Position numbers and translations under genes: made by a program. From Bacillota bacterium (lineage in GTDB: Bacteria > Bacillota > Clostridia > Christensenellales > Borkfalkiaceae), in contig JAETTR010000102.1 in the NCBI GenBank assembly GCA_021768985.1, positions 1-5,350 of the forward strand: DNA of 5,350 nucleotides. Direction: 5' to 3'. A model generated the notes under the pieces. The model did not search any database. It had not been told where the DNA came from and saw only the letters and a list, made by a program, of their open reading frames with translations. Numbering within the stretch: position 1 is the stretch's first letter; every line of letters starts with the position of its first letter. This document shows positions 1 to 4,758 of this stretch, one piece after another.

Positions 1-75
1 GGATACACCCGCGTATACCTGCTCGGCGAGCGCCGCGGCGATGCAGCCGAAAAGGCGATCATCGAATTGGTTTGA
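1..75 (+). CDS. rplQ: Large ribosomal subunit protein bL17, C-terminal end (partial)
   Basis: The window opens inside a reading frame whose last 24 codons read GYTRVYLLGERRGDAAEKAI followed by IELV and a TGA stop at 73-75. This is the characteristic C-terminus of ribosomal protein bL17 (the GYTRI..LG.RRGDAA.MAIIELV tail), a component of the 50S subunit near the exit tunnel. The start and most of the gene lie upstream of the window. In most bacteria rplQ is the last gene of the rpoA-rplQ end of the large ribosomal protein cluster. The intrinsic terminator 9 bp after this stop fits that position. Assignment rests on a short but distinctive tail. Confidence 0.9.
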   Translation, partial: GYTRVYLLGERRGDAAEKAIIELV

Positions 76-84
76 TTTGAGTTG

Positions 85-119
85 AAAACGCAGGAGCTTC
101 TCCTGCGTTTTTGTTTTTC
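85..119 (+). terminator. Intrinsic terminator after rplQ
   Basis: A perfect 8-bp GC-rich stem CGCAGGAG / CTCCTGCG (89-96 with 100-107) encloses a CTT loop. Flanking AAAA (85-88) and TTTT (108-111) extend the pairing to 12 bp, and a T-rich tract TTTTTGTTTTT follows. It lies directly after the rplQ stop and before the aspS promoter, so it should separate the ribosomal protein operon from aspS. Confidence 0.92.
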
Positions 120-161
120 TTATGCGGCGGCAAGCTCCGCTTTGCGCGTGCCGTAATTTAC

Positions 162-190
162 TTGACATTGCGGCGGGAAAAGAATAAAAT
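162..190 (+). promoter_or_regulatory. Sigma-A type promoter of aspS
   Basis: TTGACA (162-167) is a perfect -35 box. It is separated by exactly 17 bp from TAAAAT (185-190), a near-consensus -10 box. Transcription would begin around 196-198, giving a leader of about 27 nt before the aspS ATG. That is too short for a T-box riboswitch, and I see no T-box or specifier hairpin, so no tRNA-sensing leader control is visible. Confidence 0.88.
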
Positions 191-223
191 AAGAATGATT
201 CTTTGAAATGAAGGTTCAGACAC

Positions 224-1978
224 ATGTATTACAGAACACATAACTGCAACGAACTCCGTGCGGAGGATGCGGGAAAGAAGGTGAAGCTTTCGGGCTGGCT
301 CGATTCCAAGCGCGACAAGGGCGGCGTGCTCTTTGCCGTGCTCCGCGATTTTTACGGGACCACGCAGGTCGTCGCAACCGAGGACCCCTGCCTTTCCGCT
401 CTGCGCGAAATTCCGACGGAATCGACCGTATCGGTAGAGGGAACGGTGGTGCTCCGTTCCTCGCCCAACGAAAAGCTTGCGACGGGGCTGATCGAGATCG
501 TTCCGGAAAAGGTGGAGGTGCTCGGTCGGCGTAGCGTACAGGCGCTCCCGTTCGAGGTTTCCCATTCCACCGAAGCGGGGGAGGACGCGCGTTTGAAGTA
601 CCGCTTCCTCGATCTCCGCAACAGCGACGTGCGGGACAAAATCGTGCTCCGCGCCAACATTATCGCCGATCTGCGCCGTTTGATGACGGAGCACGGCTTT
701 ATGGAAATTTCCACGCCCATTCTTACGAGCTCTTCGCCCGAAGGCGCGCGCGATTATATCGTACCCAGCCGCATTTATCCGGGCGAATTTTACGCGTTGC
801 CGCAGGCGCCCCAGCAGTACAAACAGCTGTTGATGTGTTCGGGATTCGATAAATATTTCCAGATCGCGCCCTGCTTCCGCGACGAGGACGCGCGCGCGGA
901 CCGTTCGCCGGGCGAGTTCTATCAGCTCGATATCGAGATGGCGTTCGCCACGCAGGAGGACGTGTTCGCCGTGCTCGAAGAGGTGCTTCCGCCCGTATTT
1001 GCAAAATATTCGGGCTGGGCTGCCGATCGTCCTCCGTTCAAGCGGATTCCTTACCGCATGGCGCTCGAAACGTACGGCACCGATAAGCCCGATCTGCGTA
1101 ATCCTCTGACGGTATGCGATATCACCGATCTCATGCAAGGGTGCGGCTTCGCGCAAGTGGAAGGGAAGATCATAAAAGCGATTGCCGTGAACGGCGCGAA
1201 CGCGCCGCGCAAGTGGATCGATAAGACGGCGGAAGATTTTAAAATCAAGACGGAAGGGGGTGCGATGTTCTGGTTCAAGCTCGACGAGAACGGCGCGCCC
1301 GCGGGCGGAATTTCCAAATTCCTTACCGAAAATATCGCCGCGTTAACGGAGCGTTTACGTTTGCAGCCCAACGCATTCGTGGCGATTCTCGCAGAAGACA
1401 AGCTCGGTTTGGCGCAGAAGCGCGCGGGAATTTTGCGCACGATGCTCGGAACGGGGCTCGACCTGCTCGAAAAGGACGCCTACCGTTTTTGCTGGATCGT
1501 CGATTTTCCCATGTACGAGATCGGGGAAGAGAGCGGCGAGCTCGAATTCTGTCACAACCCGTTCTCCATGCCGCAGGGCGGAATGAAGGCGCTCGAAGAA
1601 AAAGACCCGCTCGACGTGCTCGCTTACCAATACGACATCGTCTGCAACGGCGTGGAGCTCTCCTCGGGCGCGGTGCGCAACCACGATCCCGAAATCATGT
1701 TGAAAGCGTTCTCGCTCGTCGGCATGGGAAAAGAGGACGTCGTGAAAAAATTCCCCGCGCTGTATCATGCGTTCGAGTTCGGCGCGCCGCCGCACGCGGG
1801 CGTCGCCCCCGGCGTGGACAGAATGGTCATGCTGATCGCGGACACGGTGAATATCCGTGAAGTGATCGCGTTCCCCATGAACGCCAAAGCGCGCGATCTG
1901 CTCATGAACGCGCCTTCTCCCGTGGAGCAAAAACAGCTCGACGATGTGCATGTCGCAGTCGTAAAAGAAAAGAAATAA
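224..1978 (+). CDS. aspS: Aspartyl-tRNA synthetase
   Basis: A cytoplasmic class II aminoacyl-tRNA synthetase that charges tRNA-Asp with aspartate using ATP. The 584 aa are typical for the bacterial type. The N-terminal OB-fold anticodon-binding domain covers about residues 1-105 (VKLSGWLDSKRDKGGVLFAV). Motif 1 ends at Pro165. Motif 2 is CFRDEDARADR (217-227), with the ATP-binding Arg219, followed by EFYQLD. A bacterial-type insertion (GAD-like) domain lies at about 285-415, and motif 3 is GVAPGVDR (526-533) with Arg533. The ATG is preceded by GAAGG (210-214) with 9-nt spacing, and protein similarity starts at once (MYYRTHNCNELR), so the start is secure. A promoter at 162-190 drives it, and a MgtC-like gene follows after 27 bp in the same unit. 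Several motif variants (APQQYKQLLM, RSPGEFYQLD, ELSSGAVRNHD, FPMNAKARDLLM) resemble what I remember of alphaproteobacterial AspRS. Whether it also charges tRNA-Asn cannot be read from the window. Confidence 0.97.
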   Translation: MYYRTHNCNELRAEDAGKKVKLSGWLDSKRDKGGVLFAVLRDFYGTTQVVATEDPCLSALREIPTESTVSVEGTVVLRSSPNEKLATGLIEIVPEKVEVLGRRSVQALPFEVSHSTEAGEDARLKYRFLDLRNSDVRDKIVLRANIIADLRRLMTEHGFMEISTPILTSSSPEGARDYIVPSRIYPGEFYALPQAPQQYKQLLMCSGFDKYFQIAPCFRDEDARADRSPGEFYQLDIEMAFATQEDVFAVLEEVLPPVFAKYSGWAADRPPFKRIPYRMALETYGTDKPDLRNPLTVCDITDLMQGCGFAQVEGKIIKAIAVNGANAPRKWIDKTAEDFKIKTEGGAMFWFKLDENGAPAGGISKFLTENIAALTERLRLQPNAFVAILAEDKLGLAQKRAGILRTMLGTGLDLLEKDAYRFCWIVDFPMYEIGEESGELEFCHNPFSMPQGGMKALEEKDPLDVLAYQYDIVCNGVELSSGAVRNHDPEIMLKAFSLVGMGKEDVVKKFPALYHAFEFGAPPHAGVAPGVDRMVMLIADTVNIREVIAFPMNAKARDLLMNAPSPVEQKQLDDVHVAVVKEKK

Positions 1979-2005
1979 GCATATAATCGTTACGAAGGGA
2001 TTCGT

Positions 2006-2662
2006 ATGGAAAGAGTCATTTTCGAGCTTGCAAAGCTCATCAATATTTTGCTCGCCGCCGTGCTCGGGTTTGCGATCGGGTTCGAGCGCAAACTGCGCTT
2101 CAAAGAGGCGGGCGTGAAAACGCATACCATCGTCTGTATCGGCGCGGCGTTGATGATGGTCGTAAGCAAATACGCGTTCGAGGGAATGACGGCGGACGCT
2201 TCGCGCGTCGCGGCGCAAATCGTTTCGGGAATCGGCTTTCTCGGCGCGGGGATCATCATGTTCCGCGGACAGAAGATGCACGGACTCACGACGGCGGCGG
2301 GCGTCTGGGCGACGGCTGGCGTGGGTATGGCTTGCGGCGGGGAACTGTACATCGTAGCGGTCGGCGCGACGATCATTCTCATCGGGATTCAGTGCCTGAT
2401 GCATTCCAAGATCCGACTGTTCCGCACGAAAAAGTATTACTCCGTGAAAATTCACTTCAAGCAGGAGGACGGCGCGGGCGCGAAGATCAAGGAGATCTTC
2501 GAGGTGGAACGGTTCAACCAGCTCGTGATCGTGCGTAAGGAGGACGGGGTGTATTACAGCGCGACGCTGAATACCGACAAGGAACTCTCGTCCGCCCATC
2601 TCGACGCGATCATAAACGAGTGCCCGTTTATCAGCTCGATCGAGCGGTGCGATGACGAATAA
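2006..2662 (+). CDS. MgtC/SapB family membrane protein
   Basis: A 218-aa integral membrane protein of the MgtC/SapB family. Family hallmarks are all visible: the first helix ending in GFAIGFERKLR (20-31), then AGVKTHTIVCIGA (35-47), AAQIVSGIGFLGAGIIM (69-85) and GLTTAAGVWATAGVG (93-107). About five membrane segments can be drawn (roughly 8-25, 39-54, 68-86, 94-110 and 112-130). A soluble tail of about 75 residues follows (KYYSVKIHFKQE onward) and looks like the small alpha/beta domain found in longer family members. The ATG has GAAGG (1994-1998) 7 nt upstream. The gene sits 27 bp after aspS with no terminator between, so it is probably co-transcribed, and ends before the hairpin at 2694. In Salmonella and Mycobacterium, MgtC is linked to low-Mg2+ growth and virulence. 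In most bacteria, as probably here, the exact role is unknown, so no symbol is given. Confidence 0.93.
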   Translation: MERVIFELAKLINILLAAVLGFAIGFERKLRFKEAGVKTHTIVCIGAALMMVVSKYAFEGMTADASRVAAQIVSGIGFLGAGIIMFRGQKMHGLTTAAGVWATAGVGMACGGELYIVAVGATIILIGIQCLMHSKIRLFRTKKYYSVKIHFKQEDGAGAKIKEIFEVERFNQLVIVRKEDGVYYSATLNTDKELSSAHLDAIINECPFISSIERCDDE

Positions 2663-2693
2663 AGTGGTATCGGTTGCAATTTCATAGAAATAG

Positions 2694-2722
2694 AAAAAGC
2701 GTGACGGAAAGTCACGCTTTTT
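2694..2722. terminator. Bidirectional intrinsic terminator between convergent units
   Basis: A perfect 12-bp inverted repeat AAAAAGCGTGAC / GTCACGCTTTTT (2694-2705 with 2711-2722) surrounds a GGAAA loop. On the plus strand the stem ends in TTTTTCGTTT. On the minus strand it ends in TTTTTCTATTTC. It lies 31 bp after the MgtC-like stop and 3 bp from the minus-strand stop at 2726-2728, so it can end transcription from both sides. Confidence 0.92.
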
Positions 2723-2725
2723 CGT

Positions 2726-3175
2726 TTAGGGCTGCGGCAAATGAATTTGCACTTGATAATTCCATTGCAGAATGCCGGAAAGCACGATCAGCTGTACGGT
2801 AAATTCCGGCACGACTCCGTATTGTTTTTTTGCCCGCTCGCATAAGCTTTCCGCGATCCGTTCGCGGTTGTCCTCCGTGCAGTCGGCGCACAGATAATCG
2901 CCCTGCGGCAGGATCGTCAGTCCGTCCGTATCGGGAAACCTCGTGCAGACCGCAAACAGGCGGGATTGTCCGTTCCGTTCGTAGATGCCCGCCAAATCCT
3001 CGAACGAAAACGCGGTTTTCAGCTCCTCGGGAATCTGGTCGTAAAAATGCCGATGGTAATTCCACAAATTATCCAAAGTGGGCGTTTTCATTGTTTCCGA
3101 CAACAAAACGACTCTTTGCGGATAGCGTTTTACAAAAACGTTTTCCGTCTGTTGTTCGCCGTTTAATTTTTCCAT
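2726..3175 (-). CDS. MerR/BmrR-type effector-binding domain protein without DNA-binding domain (possible truncated regulator)
   Basis: From the first ATG (3173-3175) this encodes 149 aa. The order is a short helix (MEKLNGEQQTEN), a strand VFVKRYPQRVVLL, a central region with FSFEDLAGIYERN, then ILPQGDYLCADCTEDNRERI and a final QLIVLSGILQWNYQVQIHL. This pattern (linker helix end, ERxVL strand, LPxGDYxC core, acidic/aromatic C-terminal strands) is that of the GyrI-like drug-binding domain at the C-terminus of BmrR-type MerR regulators. The N-terminal winged-helix domain and most of the coiled coil are absent, and there is no room for them: the frame is closed by TGA at 3257-3259 and the transglutaminase gene ends at 3280. 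The start is uncertain. ATG 3175 has AGGA only 1 nt away. TTG 3205 has AGGG 8 nt upstream. TTG 3256 would give 176 aa but has no ribosome binding site. It is either a standalone ligand-binding protein or the remnant of a regulator. The family call is from memory of the pattern. Confidence 0.7.
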   Translation of the reverse strand: MEKLNGEQQTENVFVKRYPQRVVLLSETMKTPTLDNLWNYHRHFYDQIPEELKTAFSFEDLAGIYERNGQSRLFAVCTRFPDTDGLTILPQGDYLCADCTEDNRERIAESLCERAKKQYGVVPEFTVQLIVLSGILQWNYQVQIHLPQP

Positions 3176-3279
3176 TTCCTGCAAAATCAAAAAAGGTGCG
3201 TGCAATCTGCCGACCCTGAAAGAGGGTGGAGAAAAGTCCTTTTCCGCCGATTGCAATCACGGCGATATCAGGATCGAAT

Positions 3280-4179
3280 TCATTCGATAGGGGAGCGCTC
3301 CGCGGAGCTTTTCGAAATGGCGGAGCCCGATCGGGCGGACATGTTTTGCGGCAACAGCAGACGGGTGTCTTTGCTTTCGCCCGCGGTGTACTCGGTGCAG
3401 TATTCCATATAGACCATGTTCTTCACGATGTAAAGAAAATCGCCGATCCGCTTGTTTTTCAGCGTTTGCAGATCGTCCGTCCGATCGCCGGAAGCGACGG
3501 GCGTGCAAAATTCGCGGAGGGCGGCTTTTTCCCGAATTTCGAGCACGGACAGGGGCGCGCCTTCTTCGTCGACCCAATACTCGTCGTTCGTCACGTCGAG
3601 CATGATCCATTTCTCCCGCGTGCGGTCCCAGATTTCGTTGACCACGTGGCAGTCGGTGTCGTAGCCCGAGTAGGGCATGATCCAGACTTTGCGGGCGTAG
3701 ATGCCGAGCGCAAGGCACATTTCGTTCAGAATCTGCGCCTTCGCCCGACAGTTGATCCCTTGCTTCGGGTTGTCCAGACTGTATTCGAGTAGCGCCAACG
3801 CGTTTGCGGGAACGTGGTTATCGTAATAGCTCTCGTGCGTCAGGCGGGGCGCGTATTCATGCATGAGCCGCAGAGCGCGGTCGAACTCCGTGCCGTCCCT
3901 CGCCGTGTTTTCCAATTCGTATTCCGTTTTCAGTTCGGCGTAGTCGCCGTGCGCGAAGTCGTAACGAAAATCGAAGTCCTCCCCGTCGCGAAATTCCAGA
4001 TTGTTGCGCAGGATTCCCGCCTCCATGACGTAAATCTGATCGACGCTCTGTAAATAACTGTCGTAGCTGCCGAACGACTGATAGACGTTAAAGGCGATGC
4101 TGACGCACAATCCGGCGAACAGGAGCGCCGCGCCCGCAATGCAGAGAAGATTCCGAAGAGATATCTTTTGTTTTTCCAT
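3280..4179 (-). CDS. Membrane-anchored transglutaminase-like protein
   Basis: 299 aa with a basic N-terminus (MEKQKISLRN) and one hydrophobic segment at about 11-30 (LLCIAGAALLFAGLCVSIAF). That suggests an uncleaved signal anchor with the rest outside the cell. The transglutaminase-like core gives a full papain-type triad: Cys144 in GINCRAKAQILNEMCLALGI, His178 in CHVVNEIW and Asp195 in WIMLDVTNDEYW. The spacing and the helix after the cysteine fit the transglut_core fold, which in bacteria covers peptidases, transglutaminases and inactive relatives, so the reaction is not known. The region before the core (about 35-135) and the tail after 205 are not recognised. The ATG is supported by GGGAG (4189-4193) 9 nt upstream and a near-consensus promoter at 4213-4241. 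The MerR-like effector-domain frame follows on the same strand with no terminator between. Confidence 0.87.
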   Translation of the reverse strand: MEKQKISLRNLLCIAGAALLFAGLCVSIAFNVYQSFGSYDSYLQSVDQIYVMEAGILRNNLEFRDGEDFDFRYDFAHGDYAELKTEYELENTARDGTEFDRALRLMHEYAPRLTHESYYDNHVPANALALLEYSLDNPKQGINCRAKAQILNEMCLALGIYARKVWIMPYSGYDTDCHVVNEIWDRTREKWIMLDVTNDEYWVDEEGAPLSVLEIREKAALREFCTPVASGDRTDDLQTLKNKRIGDFLYIVKNMVYMEYCTEYTAGESKDTRLLLPQNMSARSGSAISKSSAERSPIE

Positions 4180-4200
4180 AAATGCTTTCTCCCGCAGATG

Positions 4201-4212
4201 TGTTCCGGAACA
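4201..4212. repeat. Perfect 12-bp palindrome at a transcription start, possible operator
   Basis: TGTTCCGGAACA is its own reverse complement. It begins at the base next to the -10 box of the minus-strand promoter and covers the expected +1. A repressor site is possible. A 12-bp perfect palindrome is expected about once by chance in a window of this size, so position is the only supporting argument. Confidence 0.4.
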
Positions 4213-4241
4213 AGTATATCGTTTTTTGCGGAGAAAGGCAA
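4213..4241 (-). promoter_or_regulatory. Promoter of the transglutaminase-like gene
   Basis: On the minus strand TTGCCT (4236-4241) and TATACT (4213-4218) are separated by 17 bp. Transcription should start near 4206, leaving about 26 nt before the ATG, which includes the GGGAG ribosome binding site. The -35 box directly abuts the T-tract of the SRP RNA terminator. A perfect 12-bp palindrome lies immediately downstream of the -10 box. Confidence 0.82.
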
Positions 4242-4276
4242 GAAAAAAAGGAAGCCCGAGGGGAACCCTCGGGCTT
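4242..4276 (-). terminator. Intrinsic terminator of the SRP RNA gene
   Basis: An 11-bp stem AAGCCCGAGGG / CCCTCGGGCTT (4252-4262 with 4266-4276) has a 3-nt loop. Read on the minus strand it is followed by CCTTTTTTTCTT, a good U-tract. It lies just beyond the predicted 3' end of the SRP RNA and before the transglutaminase promoter. On the plus strand only TTTT follows, and no plus-strand gene ends here. Confidence 0.88.
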
Positions 4277-4285
4277 TTGAAACCG

Positions 4286-4557
4286 AAAAAACTGTGAGTG
4301 CTTTTTTTGTTGCCGTCTGCCGAAGCGGGAACGCGGCAGGTGACTCCGACAAAGCTACCTTATGCCACACGCACCTGTCTGTTTAGTGCTGCTGTATCCC
4401 TACCCTGACACGGTTCGCAGGGGTGCGTTGCATAAGACCATGTGATCAACATTCCTTACCGCATGCGGCCTTCCACCCCCGACACCGAGAAAAGCGTTCG
4501 GCTCTGCTATAGCGGATTGCAGATACAGGGCACCGCTAACTCCCCGCCTATCACAGC
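4286..4557 (-). ncRNA. ffs: Signal recognition particle RNA, long Gram-positive type with Alu domain
   Basis: The RNA of the signal recognition particle, which with Ffh targets nascent membrane and secreted proteins. On the minus strand the 5' part has the Alu-domain hallmark GGGGAGTTAGCGGTGCCCTG, then CTGCAATCCGCTATAGCAG. The ends pair (CTGTGA near the 5' end with TCACAG near the 3' end, the latter at 4292-4297). A long helix forms between TTATGC-AACGCACC and GGTGCGT-GTGGCATAA. The apical S domain reads GAACCGTGTCAGG, then GTA-GGGA-TAC, then AGCAGCA, the Ffh-binding helix 8 with a GNRA tetraloop. The length of about 270 nt matches the B. subtilis scRNA class. The 5' end is placed 7 nt after the -10 box. 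The 3' end is placed after the terminal helix and its T6 run, and processing may shift it by several nucleotides. Confidence 0.93.
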
Positions 4558-4563
4558 AAACAC

Positions 4564-4592
4564 AGTATACCCCAAATCCCGAAATAAATCAA
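4564..4592 (-). promoter_or_regulatory. Promoter of the SRP RNA gene
   Basis: Minus-strand TTGATT (4587-4592), a 17-bp spacer and TATACT (4564-4569). The predicted start near 4557 places +1 just before the CTGTGA that forms the 5' half of the terminal SRP helix. This supports both the promoter and the RNA boundary. Confidence 0.87.
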
Positions 4593-4611
4593 GCAATTTA
4601 CGATTTCTTTT

Positions 4612-4641
4612 CGAAAACGGACGGAAAAATCCGCGTTTTCG
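4612..4641. repeat. Imperfect inverted repeat between divergent promoters
   Basis: CGAAAACG (4612-4619) pairs with CGTTTTCG (4634-4641). Inside it CGGA (4622-4625) pairs with TCCG (4630-4633) around an AAAA loop, with a 2-nt bulge at 4620-4621. No T-tract follows on either strand, so it is not a standard terminator. It lies between the SRP RNA promoter and the ABC exporter promoter. Confidence 0.55.
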
Positions 4642-4680
4642 GGCGGTGGAAAATATTTTGATAAAAGTGAAATAAAACAC

Positions 4681-4709
4681 TTGACATTCCGCCGCAATCC
4701 GTTTAAAAT
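4681..4709 (+). promoter_or_regulatory. Promoter of the ABC exporter gene
   Basis: TTGACA (4681-4686), a 17-bp spacer and TAAAAT (4704-4709), the same boxes as the aspS promoter. Upstream, 4649-4680 is A+T rich (AAAATATTTTGATAAAAGTG), which could act as an UP element. The predicted start is near 4716, giving a leader of about 43 nt. Confidence 0.88.
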
Positions 4710-4720
4710 ACTCACAAAAT

Positions 4721-4745
4721 ATTGCCCGCAACGCCACGGGGCAAT
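4721..4745 (+). promoter_or_regulatory. Leader hairpin just upstream of the ABC exporter ribosome binding site
   Basis: ATTGCCC (4721-4727) and GGGCAAT (4739-4745) form a perfect 7-bp stem with an 11-nt loop. The stem ends 1 nt before the AAAGG ribosome binding site (4747-4751). No T-tract follows. It could affect transcript stability or ribosome access, but no known riboswitch class is recognised. Confidence 0.4.
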
Positions 4746-4758
4746 CAAAGGCTTTAAT

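Noticed and set aside
190..223. T-box or other riboswitch before aspS
   Set aside because: The leader is only about 27 nt, with no T-box sequence or antiterminator.
158..1156. Long minus-strand open frame (332 codons) opposite the 5' half of aspS
   Set aside because: It is Arg/His-rich and antisense to a strongly recognised gene, with no family pattern. It arises from the high G+C third positions of aspS.
1355..2599. Minus-strand open frame of 414 codons across the aspS/MgtC junction
   Set aside because: Antisense to two well-supported genes, with a His/Arg/Asp-rich composition typical of shadow frames. It runs across the intergenic gap without any ribosome binding site.
3226..3792. Plus-strand open frame of 188 codons
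   Set aside because: Opposite the transglutaminase-like gene, whose triad, signal anchor, ribosome binding site and promoter are all in place on the minus strand.
4252..4276. Hairpin as a plus-strand terminator
   Set aside because: No plus-strand gene ends upstream, and the T-run is much better on the minus strand.
4442..4675. Plus-strand open frame of 77 codons
   Set aside because: Lies over the antisense of the SRP RNA and its promoter, with no ribosome binding site.
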